A stretch of DNA of 64,000 nucleotides from Streptomyces sp. NRRL F-5727 (GTDB lineage Bacteria; Actinomycetota; Actinomycetes; Streptomycetales; Streptomycetaceae), in the NCBI RefSeq assembly GCF_000719555.1, contig NZ_JOGX01000009.1, positions 1-64,000 on the forward strand. Reading direction: 5' to 3'. The translations under genes were made by a program, and so were the position numbers. This document shows positions 44,386 through 53,118 of the stretch, piece by piece. A model generated the notes under the pieces. It was not told the DNA's origin, searched no databases, and saw only the letters and a list, made by a program, of their open reading frames with translations. Every line of letters starts with the position of its first letter. Within the stretch, counting starts at the first letter, position 1.

Positions 44386-45735
44386 GTGGAGCCCGACCTC
44401 TTTACCGCAGCCGCCGAAGAACGCCAGGAGAAGGACCCGTCCAGCAGCCCGCTGGCGGTCCGGATGCGCCCCCGCACCCTCGACGAGGTGGTGGGCCAGC
44501 GGCACCTGCTCAAGCCCGGCTCGCCGCTGCGGCGGCTCGTCGGGGAGGGCACCGGCCCCGCCGGCGCCTCCTCGGTGATCCTCTGGGGCCCGCCCGGCAT
44601 CGGCAAGACCACCCTCGCGTACGTGGTCTCCAAGGCCACCGACAAGCGCTTCGTCGAGCTCTCCGCGATCACCGCCGGCGTCAAGGAGGTCCGGGCCGTC
44701 ATCGACGGCGCCCGCCGCGCCTCCGGCGGCTACGGCAAGGAGACCGTCCTCTTCCTCGACGAGATCCACCGCTTCTCCAAGGCCCAGCAGGACTCGCTGC
44801 TGCCCGCCGTCGAGAACCGCTGGGTCACCCTGATCGCCGCCACCACCGAGAACCCGTACTTCTCGGTGATCTCCCCGCTCCTCTCCCGCTCCCTGCTCCT
44901 CACCCTGGAGCCGCTCACCGACGAGGACCTCAGCGGCCTCATGGACCGGGCCGTCACCGAGGAGCGCGGCCTCGGCGGCGCCGTCGAGCTCCTCGACGAC
45001 GCCCGCGCCCATCTGCTGCGGATCGCCGGCGGCGACGCCCGGCGTGCCCTCACCGCCCTGGAGGCCGCCGCCGGCGGCGCCCTCGCCAAGGGCGAGCGCG
45101 AGATCACCCTCCAGACCGTCGAGGAGGCGGTCGACCGCGCCGCGGTGAAGTACGACCGGGACGGCGACCAGCACTACGACGTCGCCAGCGCCCTCATCAA
45201 GTCCATCCGCGGCTCCGACGTCGACGCGGCACTGCACTACCTGGCCCGGATGATCGAGGCGGGGGAGGACCCGCGCTTCATCGCCCGCCGTCTGATGATC
45301 TCCGCGAGCGAGGACATCGGACTCGCCGACCCGCAGGCCCTGCCGCTCGCCGTCGCCGCCGCCCAGGCCGTCGCCATGATCGGCTTCCCGGAGGCGGCGC
45401 TCACCCTCAGCCACGCCACCATCGCCCTCGCCCTGGCCCCGAAGTCCAACGCGGCGACCAACGCGATCTTCGCCGCCCGCGAGGACGTGCGGAACGGCCT
45501 CGCCGGACCCGTCCCGCCCCACCTGCGCGACGGCCACTACAAGGGCGCCGCCAAACTCGGCCACGCTCAGGGGTACGTCTACCCGCACGACGTGCCCGGC
45601 GCGATCGCCGCCCAGCAGTACGCCCCCGACGCCCTGCACGGCAAGCGGTACTACGAGCCCACCCGCTACGGCGCCGAGGCCCGCTACGCGGACGTGGTGG
45701 AGAAGGTCCGCGAGCGCCTGAAGGGCGACGGCTGA
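44386..45735 (+). CDS. rarA: Replication-associated recombination ATPase RarA
   Basis: A 449-aa AAA+ clamp-loader-like ATPase of the RarA/MgsA/WRNIP1 family: Walker [10 protein letters not shown], Walker [10 protein letters not shown], sensor AATTENPYF, and the C-terminal tetramerisation domain with AYKGA-type [22 protein letters not shown]. It acts at stalled replication forks. ATG 44380 is possible, but its position 3 nt after the -10 hexamer would place it upstream of the RNA start. I therefore favour GTG 44386, read as a leaderless mRNA. This ties the gene to DNA-damage control. Confidence 0.92.
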   Translation: MEPDLFTAAAEERQEKDPSSSPLAVRMRPRTLDEVVGQRHLLKPGSPLRRLVGEGTGPAGASSVILWGPPGIGKTTLAYVVSKATDKRFVELSAITAGVKEVRAVIDGARRASGGYGKETVLFLDEIHRFSKAQQDSLLPAVENRWVTLIAATTENPYFSVISPLLSRSLLLTLEPLTDEDLSGLMDRAVTEERGLGGAVELLDDARAHLLRIAGGDARRALTALEAAAGGALAKGEREITLQTVEEAVDRAAVKYDRDGDQHYDVASALIKSIRGSDVDAALHYLARMIEAGEDPRFIARRLMISASEDIGLADPQALPLAVAAAQAVAMIGFPEAALTLSHATIALALAPKSNAATNAIFAAREDVRNGLAGPVPPHLRDGHYKGAAKLGHAQGYVYPHDVPGAIAAQQYAPDALHGKRYYEPTRYGAEARYADVVEKVRERLKGDG

Positions 45736-46102
45736 CCGACCCCCCCTGGCCGACCCGGCCCCGGGGCGGCGGCGCTCCGGGGAGCCGGTACACTGGTCGG
45801 GATCGCTGCGTCCCGTGTCCGGCCCAGGCCGGCACCACCAGAGCGGGACAGTCAGCAGGAGACCCGGCCCCCGGGCAGGGTTTCCAGGAGCGTCGCGCAC
45901 CTCGAAGGTGTCGCGTGCCACCCACCACCCCCCGGGTTCCCGGGACCGGCGGTGGGTCGTTCGCGTGCTGCACGTACGTGCCCAGACCGGGAAGCGGCTG
46001 CCCGACAGGTCCCTCACGGACCCGGAGGGTTTTCCCGGCTGCGGATTGCGACCTCCCTAACCACTGGTGAAGCCGTATTCGTTCAGATAGAGAGGTTGGT
46101 TC
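45736..46102 (+). promoter_or_regulatory. Long structured leader upstream of rpsD
   Basis: No gene is seen in this 367-nt interval. A TACACT hexamer at 45789-45794 could be the -10 element, giving a leader of about 300 nt. It contains a nested hairpin (ACCCACC 45920-45926 with GGTGGGT 45951-45957, enclosing CCCGGG/CCCGGG at 45931-45944). A leader of this size is consistent with autoregulation by S4, which is known for rpsD in other bacteria. Confidence 0.5.
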
Positions 46103-46717
46103 ATGGCGAACCAGGCCCGCCCCAAGGTCAAGAAGTCGCGTGCCCTCGGCATCGCGCTGACGCCGAAGGCCGTCAAGTACTTCGAGGCCCGCCCCTACCC
46201 GCCGGGCGAGCACGGCCGCGGCCGCAAGCAGAACTCGGACTACAAGGTCCGTCTGCTCGAGAAGCAGCGTCTGCGTGCCCAGTACGACATCAGCGAGCGC
46301 CAGATGGCGCGCGCCTACGACCGCGCCAAGAAGGCCGAGGGCAAGACGGGCGAGGCGCTGGTCGTCGAGCTCGAGCGCCGTCTCGACGCCCTGGTCCTGC
46401 GTTCGGGCATCGCCCGCACCATCTACCAGGCCCGTCAGATGGTCGTCCACGGCCACATCCAGGTCAACGGTGGCAAGGTCGACAAGCCGTCCTTCCGCGT
46501 CCGTCCCGACGACGTCGTGATGGTCCGCGAGAAGTCCCGCGCGAAGACCCTGTTCCAGGTCGCCCGCGAGGGTGGCTTCGCCCCCGACGGCGAGACCCCG
46601 CGCTACCTCCAGGTCAACCTGAAGGCCCTGGCCTTCCGCCTGGACCGCGAGCCGAACCGCAAGGAGATCCCGGTCATCTGCGACGAGCAGCTGGTCGTCG
46701 AGTACTACGCCCGCTGA
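46103..46717 (+). CDS. rpsD: 30S ribosomal protein S4
   Basis: A 204-aa primary rRNA-binding protein. The N-terminal part is the form without zinc-binding cysteines (RPKVKKSRALGIAL...), and the S4 RNA-binding domain covers about residues 93-155 (RRLDALVLRSGIARTIYQARQMVVHGHIQVNG). It nucleates the 30S body. The Cys-free form is one of two that alternate in bacteria according to zinc supply. Ribosome binding site AGAGAGG precedes ATG 46103. Here rpsD is separate from the alpha operon. Confidence 0.96.
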   Translation: MANQARPKVKKSRALGIALTPKAVKYFEARPYPPGEHGRGRKQNSDYKVRLLEKQRLRAQYDISERQMARAYDRAKKAEGKTGEALVVELERRLDALVLRSGIARTIYQARQMVVHGHIQVNGGKVDKPSFRVRPDDVVMVREKSRAKTLFQVAREGGFAPDGETPRYLQVNLKALAFRLDREPNRKEIPVICDEQLVVEYYAR

Positions 46718-46748
46718 TCGCAGCACGTAGGACTCACCCCCGCGGTGT

Positions 46749-48908
46749 TCAGCCCGCCGCTTCCCCGCCCTTTCCGGTGGGGGAGCCGGCGGGCTTCCGC
46801 GTTCCCGGCACCACCGGCGGACGCGCGGTACGGAACGGCCGCGGCGCCGCCACGCCGGACCGCCCGCCCGGGACCGCGCCCGGCCGCTCGGCCACCGCCC
46901 GCTCCACCGTCTCGTCCAGCGACAGCCCCTGCCCCAGCCGGAACGCCTCCTCGTACCGCTCGGCGCCCAGCTCCTCCACCGCCCGCCCCGCGCACAGCGC
47001 CCGCGGCCCGTCGAAGGAGCCCGACCCGAAGAGCTGGATCCCCACCGCGTCCCACACCGGCAGCGCCGCGCCCTGGAGCACCGCCGCCTCCACCGGATCC
47101 CCCTCGCTCACCGTCACCAGCGCCAGCAGCTCCACCGCCAGCACCACCCCCACCAGGTCGCGGAAGAGGTGGTTGATCGTCACGCACTCCACCAGCAGCT
47201 CCCGCGCCTCCGGCAGGGCGTCCCGCGTCCACGCCGAGTACGCCAGCACATAGAGCGCGTACGCCCGCGTCCAGCGCTCCCCGCGCTCCTCGCAGACCTC
47301 CCGCACCTCCCGGCAGATCGCCGTCGCCCCCTCCAGGTCGCCCCGGAAGGCCCGCGCCATCGCCAGCTCCACCTGGCCCATCAGCACGTTGCTGTTCAGC
47401 TCGCCCAGCTCGCCGTACGCGTCCAGCGCCCGGCCCAGCAGCTCCTCGGCGCGCGGGAAGTCGTCGGAGAGCAGCGCCAGACAGCCCAGCCGGTGCGTCG
47501 CGTACGCCTCCGCCAGCCGGTTCCGGGAGGCCCGGGCCCGCTCCCGGCAGGAGTGCAGCGCGGCCACCGCCGCCGTCGGGTCGCCCTGGAGGACCGCCAC
47601 GTAGCCGAGCACCCACAGCGCCTTCAGCCGGGCCTCCTCGTGCCCGGAGTCGAGCGCCAGCGCCCGGTCCAGCCAGTGCCGCCCCTCCGACAGCCGCCCG
47701 CACCCCACCCACGCGAACCAGAGCGTCCCCGCCAGGTGCTGCGCCAGGTGCGCGTCGTCCGGCACCTCCAGGCACACGTCGAGCGCCGCCCGCAGGTTCG
47801 GCAGCGCCGCCGCCGTCCGGGCCGCCACCTCCGCCTGCCGGGGGCTGAACCACTCCAGCTCGCACCAGGTCGCCAGGCCCATGTACCAGTCGCGGTGCCG
47901 CCGCCGCATCCGCTCGGTGTCCCCGAGCGCCGCCAGCCACTCCGCCCCGTACGCCGCCACCGTGTCCAGCATCCGGTAGCCCGGGCCCGCCGCCGTGTCC
48001 TCCCGGGTCACCAGCGACTGCGCGAGCAGCCCGCCCAGCAGGTCGAGGATCCCGTCCTGCGGCAGACCGGTGCCCCCGCACACGTACTCCACGGCCTCCA
48101 GGTCGAACGGACCGGCGAAGACCGAGAGCCGCGCCCAGAGCAGCCGCTCCTCCGGCGTGCACAGCTCGTGGCTCCAGCCGATGGCGGTGCGCAGCGTCTG
48201 ATGGCGGGGGAGGGTCCCGCGCCCGCCGTCGCCGAGCAGCCGGAAGCGGTCGTCGAGCCGGGCCAGCAGCTGCTCCACGGAGAGCAGCGGCAGCCGTCCC
48301 GCGGCCAGTTCGAGCGCGAGCGGGATCCCGTCGAGTCGCCGGCACAGCTCCCGTACCGCCGCGTCGTCCGCGAGAGCGGGCGCGCCGGCCCGGGCGGCCC
48401 GCTCGGCGAGCAGCGACAGGGCGTCCGGCTCGTCCATCGGCGCCAGCGTCAGCACCGTCTCGCCCGGGATCCTCAGCGGGCGGCGGCCGGTGGCCAGCAC
48501 GGTCAGCCCCGGGGCCGCCGTGAGCAGCTCGTGGACGAGCGGGGCGCAGACGTCCACCAGGTGCTCGAAGCCGTCGAGGACGAGCAGCAGCCGGCGCTCG
48601 GCGAGATGGTCGAGCAGGACCTCGCGCGGTCCACGGCGGGTGTGGTCGGTCAGGCCGAGCGCCTCCACGACGGCGTGCTCGGCCAGCTCGGGGTCGCGCA
48701 GCGGGGCCAGCTCCGCCAGCCGTACCTCCTCGCCGGAGCGTTTCTGCACCGCCGCGGCGGCCCTCAGGGCCAGCCGGGTCTTCCCCACCCCGCCCACGCC
48801 GAGGACCGTGACGAGACGTGATTCGGCCAGGAGCGCTGCCAGTTCGGCCTGCTCGGCGGCCCGGCCCACGAACCGGTTGAGCTCCGCCGGGAGATTGCTG
48901 CGTCGCAT
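46749..48908 (-). CDS. STAND-type ATPase with TPR-like repeats, no visible effector domain
   Basis: A 719-aa protein. Residues about 15-280 form an NB-ARC-like ATPase with Walker A GVGGVGKTRLA (37-47), Walker B LLLVLDGFEHL, and GIPLALELAAGRL (the GxP motif of STAND proteins). Residues about 370-640 are helical repeats of TPR type. The tail is Arg/Pro-rich. Relatives in Streptomyces (AfsR, LuxR-family LAL proteins) carry a DNA-binding domain at one end; I see none here. It may regulate through protein contacts. The start ATG at 48908 begins MRRSNLPAELNRFVGR, a common opening of this family. Confidence 0.83.
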   Translation of the reverse strand: MRRSNLPAELNRFVGRAAEQAELAALLAESRLVTVLGVGGVGKTRLALRAAAAVQKRSGEEVRLAELAPLRDPELAEHAVVEALGLTDHTRRGPREVLLDHLAERRLLLVLDGFEHLVDVCAPLVHELLTAAPGLTVLATGRRPLRIPGETVLTLAPMDEPDALSLLAERAARAGAPALADDAAVRELCRRLDGIPLALELAAGRLPLLSVEQLLARLDDRFRLLGDGGRGTLPRHQTLRTAIGWSHELCTPEERLLWARLSVFAGPFDLEAVEYVCGGTGLPQDGILDLLGGLLAQSLVTREDTAAGPGYRMLDTVAAYGAEWLAALGDTERMRRRHRDWYMGLATWCELEWFSPRQAEVAARTAAALPNLRAALDVCLEVPDDAHLAQHLAGTLWFAWVGCGRLSEGRHWLDRALALDSGHEEARLKALWVLGYVAVLQGDPTAAVAALHSCRERARASRNRLAEAYATHRLGCLALLSDDFPRAEELLGRALDAYGELGELNSNVLMGQVELAMARAFRGDLEGATAICREVREVCEERGERWTRAYALYVLAYSAWTRDALPEARELLVECVTINHLFRDLVGVVLAVELLALVTVSEGDPVEAAVLQGAALPVWDAVGIQLFGSGSFDGPRALCAGRAVEELGAERYEEAFRLGQGLSLDETVERAVAERPGAVPGGRSGVAAPRPFRTARPPVVPGTRKPAGSPTGKGGEAAG

Positions 48909-49076
48909 GGGACACGGAGCGTACTCATCCGCACGCGCTCCGTACAATCTGATCGCGTAACTCCCGCCCCACGGGCGGTAATGCGGTACGGCGTGACAGC
49001 CCGGGCGCGATAGGGTCGGGGGACGACTTTTCGCATGACCCGAACGACCGATGACGACAGCAGAGAGCGGTGCGCA

Positions 49077-49514
49077 GTGACCGGTGGAGAGGTTGCCGGG
49101 ATCCTGGTGGCCGTGTTCTGGGCGATCCTCGTCTCCTTCCTCGCCGTGGTGCTGGCGAGGCTGGCGCAGACGCTCCGGGCGACCACCAGACTCGTGGCGG
49201 ACGTGACCGAACAGGCCGTTCCCCTGCTCGCCGACGCGTCGGCGACCGTCCGCTCGGCCCAGACCCAGCTCGACCGGGTCGACGCCATCGCCTCGGACGT
49301 CCAGGAGGTCACCGCCAACGCCTCCGCGCTCTCGACGACCGTCGCCTCCACCTTCGGCGGCCCGCTCGTCAAGGTCGCCGCGTTCGGGTACGGGGTCCGC
49401 AGGGCGCTCGGCCGCGGCCGGGACCGCGAGGAGGTGCCGCCCGCCACCGGGCGCCGTACTGTGATCGTCGGCCGTACCGTGCCCCGCGCACGGCGCCGGA
49501 AGCAGAAGGGCTGA
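49077..49514 (+). CDS. DUF948 membrane protein
   Basis: A 145-aa protein with one membrane helix (about residues 8-28), then an amphipathic region with heptad character (VADVTEQAVPLLADASATVRSAQTQLDRV...) as in DUF948 proteins, and a basic tail. GTG 49077 (VTGGEVAG) matches the typical start; the ATG at 49035 adds an unlikely 14 residues. The pair DUF948-DUF6167 immediately precedes alaS in Streptomyces as I know it. Role unknown; possibly envelope. Confidence 0.85.
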   Translation: MTGGEVAGILVAVFWAILVSFLAVVLARLAQTLRATTRLVADVTEQAVPLLADASATVRSAQTQLDRVDAIASDVQEVTANASALSTTVASTFGGPLVKVAAFGYGVRRALGRGRDREEVPPATGRRTVIVGRTVPRARRRKQKG

Positions 49515-49520
49515 GCCGCG

Positions 49521-49880
49521 ATGTTCCGCCGCACGTTCTGGTTCACGGCCGGCGCAGCCGCCGGCGTCTGGGCCACCACCAAGGTCAACCGCAAGATCCA
49601 GCAGCTGACCCCCGAGTCCCTCGCGGCCCAGGCCGCGAACAAGGCGATCGAGGCGGGCCACCGGCTCAAGGACTTCGCCCTCGACGTGAGGGCGGGCATG
49701 GTCCAGCGCGAGGCGGAGCTGGGCGAGGCACTCGGCCTCGACGCAGCGCCTCCCGCGGACCGGGAGCTCCCGGAGCCCCGCCGCCGGGCCGCCCTCGGCC
49801 CCACCCCGCACAAGACCACGACCACGTTCTCGTCGCGTCCCTCGCGCACGATCTCGTACAACCGGAATGAGGACCACTGA
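49521..49880 (+). CDS. DUF6167-type small membrane protein
   Basis: A 119-aa protein beginning [25 protein letters not shown], a membrane-associated GxxxG-like helix, then an amphipathic middle ([27 protein letters not shown]) and a disordered C-terminus. Its stop overlaps the alaS start (TGATG at 49878-49882), so translation is probably coupled. Together with the DUF948 gene it forms a short operon with alaS. Function unknown. Confidence 0.85.
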   Translation: MFRRTFWFTAGAAAGVWATTKVNRKIQQLTPESLAAQAANKAIEAGHRLKDFALDVRAGMVQREAELGEALGLDAAPPADRELPEPRRRAALGPTPHKTTTTFSSRPSRTISYNRNEDH

Positions 49881-52549
49881 TGGAGTCGGCTGAAATCCGC
49901 CGCCGCTGGCTGAGCTTCTTCGAGGAGCGCGGGCACACCGTCGTCCCTTCGGCGTCGCTCATCGCGGACGACCCGACTCTGCTGCTCGTCCCCGCCGGCA
50001 TGGTGCCCTTCAAGCCCTACTTCCTGGGTGAGGTCAAGCCGCCCTTCACGCGCGCCTCCAGCGTGCAGAAGTGCGTCCGCACCCCGGACATCGAAGAGGT
50101 CGGCAAGACCACCCGCCACGGCACGTTCTTCCAGATGTGCGGCAACTTCTCCTTCGGCGACTACTTCAAGGAAGGCGCCATCAAGCTCGCCTGGGAGCTG
50201 CTGACCACCCCGGTCGAGCACGGTGGCTACGGGCTCGAGCCGGAGAAGCTCTGGATCACCGTCTACCTGGAGGACGACGAGGCCGAGCGCATCTGGCGCG
50301 ACGTCGTCGGCGTCCCGGCCGAGCGCATCCAGCGCCTCGGCAAGAAGGACAACTACTGGTCGATGGGCGTCCCCGGCCCGTGCGGCCCGTGCTCCGAGAT
50401 CAACTACGACCGCGGCCCCGAGTTCGGCGTCGAGGGCGGCCCGGCCGTCAACGACGAGCGGTACGTGGAGATCTGGAACCTGGTCTTCATGCAGTACGAG
50501 CGCGGCGAGGGCTCCGGCAAGGAGGACTTCCCGATCCTCGGCGAGCTGCCGTCGAAGAACATCGACACGGGCCTCGGCCTGGAGCGCCTGGCGATGATCC
50601 TCCAGGGCGTCCAGAACATGTACGAGACGGACACCCTCAAGGTCGTCATCGACAAGGCCACCGAGCTCACCGGCGTCGCCTACGGCAAGGCCCACGACAG
50701 CGACGTCTCGCTGCGCGTGGTCGCCGACCACATGCGCACCTCCGTCATGCTCATCGGCGACGGCGTCACCCCGGGCAACGAGGGCCGCGGCTACGTGCTG
50801 CGCCGCATCATGCGCCGCGCCGTCCGCAACATGCGCCTGCTCGGCGCCACCGGCCCGGTCGTCGGCGCGCTCGTCGACACGGTCATCAGGACCATGGGCG
50901 AGCAGTACCCGGAGCTGGAGACCGACCGCAAGCGGATCGAGACGGTCGCCCTCGCCGAGGAGGCCGCGTTCCTGAAGGCCCTCAAGGGCGGCACCAACAT
51001 CCTCGACACCGCCGTCACCGAGACCAAGGCCGCCGGCGGCACGGTCCTCGCCGGCGAGAAGGCGTTCCTGCTCCACGACACCTGGGGCTTCCCGATCGAC
51101 CTCACCCTGGAGATGGCCGCCGAGCAGGGCCTCTCCGTGGACGAGGCCGGCTTCCGCCGCCTGATGCAGGAGCAGCGGGACCGCGCCAAGGCCGACGCCA
51201 AGGCCAAGAAGACCGGCCACGCCGACGTCTCCGCCTACCGCGAGATCGCCGACACCTCCGGGGCCACCCAGTTCACCGGCTACACCAACACCGAGGGCGA
51301 GTCCACGGTCGTCGGCCTGCTGGTGAACGGCGTCCCGTCGCCGGCCGCCTCCGAGGGCGACGAGATCGAGGTCGTCCTCGACCGCACCCCCTTCTACGCC
51401 GAGGGCGGCGGCCAGATCGCCGACCAGGGCCGGATCCGGCTGCACTCCGGTGCCGTCATCGAGGTCCGCGACGTGCAGCAGCCCGTCCCGGGTGTCTCGG
51501 TGCACAAGGGCTCGGTGCAGGTCGGCGAGGTGACCGTGGGCTCCACCGCCTACGCCACCATCGACGTCCGCCGCCGCCGGGCCATCGCCCGTGCCCACTC
51601 GGCCACCCACCTGACCCACCAGGCGCTGCGCGACGCCCTCGGCCCGACGGCCGCCCAGGCCGGTTCCGAGAACCAGCCCGGCCGCTTCCGCTTCGACTTC
51701 GGTTCGCCGAACGCCGTCCCCGGCACGGTCCTGACGGACGTCGAGCAGAAGATCAACGAGGTCCTCGCGCGCGAGCTGGAGGTGCACGCCGAGGTCATGC
51801 CGATCGACGAGGCCAAGCGCCAGGGCGCCATCGCCGAGTTCGGCGAGAAGTACGGCGAGCAGGTCCGCGTCGTCACCATCGGCGACTTCTCCAAGGAGCT
51901 GTGCGGCGGCACCCACGTCCACAACACCGCCCAGCTGGGTCTGGTGAAGCTGCTCGGCGAGTCCTCCATCGGCTCCGGCGTGCGCCGCATCGAGGCCCTG
52001 GTCGGCGTCGACGCGTACAACTTCCTCGCCAAGGAGCACACGGTCGTCGCCCAGCTCCAGGAGCTGGTCAAGGGCCGTCCGGAGGAGCTGCCGGAGAAGA
52101 TCTCCTCCATGCTCGGCAAGCTGAAGGACGCCGAGAAGGAGATCGAGAAGTTCCGCGCGGAGAAGGTCCTCCAGGCCGCCGCCGGGCTGGTCGACTCCGC
52201 CAAGGACATCCGCGGTCTGGCCCTGGTCACCGGCCAGGTCCCGGACGGCACCGGCGCCGACGACCTGCGCAGGCTGGTCCTCGACGTGCGCGGCCGGATC
52301 CCCTCCGACCGCCCGGCCGTCGTCGCCCTGTTCACCACGGCCAACGGCAAGCCGCTGACGGTCATCGCCACCAACGAGGCCGCCCGCGAGCGCGGCCTCA
52401 AGGCCGGCGAGCTGGTCCGCACCGCCGCCAAGACCCTCGGCGGCGGTGGCGGCGGCAAGCCGGACGTCGCCCAGGGCGGCGGCCAGAACCCGGAGGCCGT
52501 CGGCGAGGCCATCGCCGCCGTCGAGCGCCTCGTGGTGGAGACGGCGTGA
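49880..52549 (+). CDS. alaS: Alanine-tRNA ligase
   Basis: An 889-aa class II synthetase of usual length. The catalytic core covers about residues 1-260 ([31 protein letters not shown]). The editing domain has the zinc motifs HSATH and CGGTHVHNT, and the C-terminal C-Ala domain starts with [15 protein letters not shown]. It charges tRNA-Ala and clears Ser and Gly errors. ATG 49880 overlaps the preceding stop by one base; its own stop overlaps the GTG start of ruvX. Confidence 0.97.
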   Translation: MESAEIRRRWLSFFEERGHTVVPSASLIADDPTLLLVPAGMVPFKPYFLGEVKPPFTRASSVQKCVRTPDIEEVGKTTRHGTFFQMCGNFSFGDYFKEGAIKLAWELLTTPVEHGGYGLEPEKLWITVYLEDDEAERIWRDVVGVPAERIQRLGKKDNYWSMGVPGPCGPCSEINYDRGPEFGVEGGPAVNDERYVEIWNLVFMQYERGEGSGKEDFPILGELPSKNIDTGLGLERLAMILQGVQNMYETDTLKVVIDKATELTGVAYGKAHDSDVSLRVVADHMRTSVMLIGDGVTPGNEGRGYVLRRIMRRAVRNMRLLGATGPVVGALVDTVIRTMGEQYPELETDRKRIETVALAEEAAFLKALKGGTNILDTAVTETKAAGGTVLAGEKAFLLHDTWGFPIDLTLEMAAEQGLSVDEAGFRRLMQEQRDRAKADAKAKKTGHADVSAYREIADTSGATQFTGYTNTEGESTVVGLLVNGVPSPAASEGDEIEVVLDRTPFYAEGGGQIADQGRIRLHSGAVIEVRDVQQPVPGVSVHKGSVQVGEVTVGSTAYATIDVRRRRAIARAHSATHLTHQALRDALGPTAAQAGSENQPGRFRFDFGSPNAVPGTVLTDVEQKINEVLARELEVHAEVMPIDEAKRQGAIAEFGEKYGEQVRVVTIGDFSKELCGGTHVHNTAQLGLVKLLGESSIGSGVRRIEALVGVDAYNFLAKEHTVVAQLQELVKGRPEELPEKISSMLGKLKDAEKEIEKFRAEKVLQAAAGLVDSAKDIRGLALVTGQVPDGTGADDLRRLVLDVRGRIPSDRPAVVALFTTANGKPLTVIATNEAARERGLKAGELVRTAAKTLGGGGGGKPDVAQGGGQNPEAVGEAIAAVERLVVETA

Positions 52550-53016
52550 CGATGCGCCGCGGCCGCCGTATCGCGGTCGACGTCGGGGACGCCCGGATCG
52601 GGGTCGCCTCGTGCGACCCCGACGGGGTCCTCGCCACGCCGGTGGAGACCGTGCCGGGACGTGACGTCCCGGCGGCCCACCGGCGGCTCCGCCAGATCGT
52701 CGAGGAGTACGAGCCGATCGAGGTCGTCGTGGGCCTGCCCCGCTCGCTCAGCGGGCGGGAGGGCCCGGCCGCGGCCAAGGTCCGCGCCTTCGCCCGGGAG
52801 ATGGCGAAGGGCGTCGCCCCGGTGCCGGTCCGGCTGGTCGACGAGCGGATGACCACGGTGACCGCGACCCAGGGGCTGCGGGCCTCCGGGGTGAAGTCCA
52901 AGAAGGGGCGGTCCGTCATCGATCAGGCCGCCGCTGTGATCATCCTTCAGAACGCTCTTGAGTCCGAACGGGTATCAGGTAATCCGCCCGGTGAGGGCGT
53001 CGAAGTGGTCATCTGA
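52546..53016 (+). CDS. ruvX: Putative pre-16S rRNA nuclease (YqgF/RuvX)
   Basis: A 156-aa RNase H-fold protein with the YqgF motifs [11 protein letters not shown] (catalytic Asp), [18 protein letters not shown] (Glu) and [12 protein letters not shown] (Asp). It matures the 5' end of 16S rRNA in E. coli; an earlier proposal was Holliday-junction cleavage. GTG 52546 overlaps the alaS stop (GTGA); ATG 52552 is a possible start two codons later. The order alaS-ruvX-mltG-aroE is conserved in actinobacteria. Confidence 0.92.
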   Translation: MTMRRGRRIAVDVGDARIGVASCDPDGVLATPVETVPGRDVPAAHRRLRQIVEEYEPIEVVVGLPRSLSGREGPAAAKVRAFAREMAKGVAPVPVRLVDERMTTVTATQGLRASGVKSKKGRSVIDQAAAVIILQNALESERVSGNPPGEGVEVVI

Positions 53017-53118
53017 TCGCGATACGGTAACGTTCCGCGCGATGCGGCGGTGTTCGAACAGCTTGCCGCACTACGTAGAGGCGGATCGTCCGGAAGCCTC
53101 GCGGCTGTTTGGGGATCG

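Noticed and set aside
49035..49076. Upstream ATG for the DUF948 protein
   Set aside because: The extra 14 residues are polar and unlike the family; GTG 49077 begins the conserved membrane helix region.
46749..49877. Single minus-strand frame of 1042 codons covering the STAND ATPase and the DUF948 region
   Set aside because: Residues before MRRSNLPAEL overlap two plus-strand genes that have good context, so the extension is only an open shadow frame.
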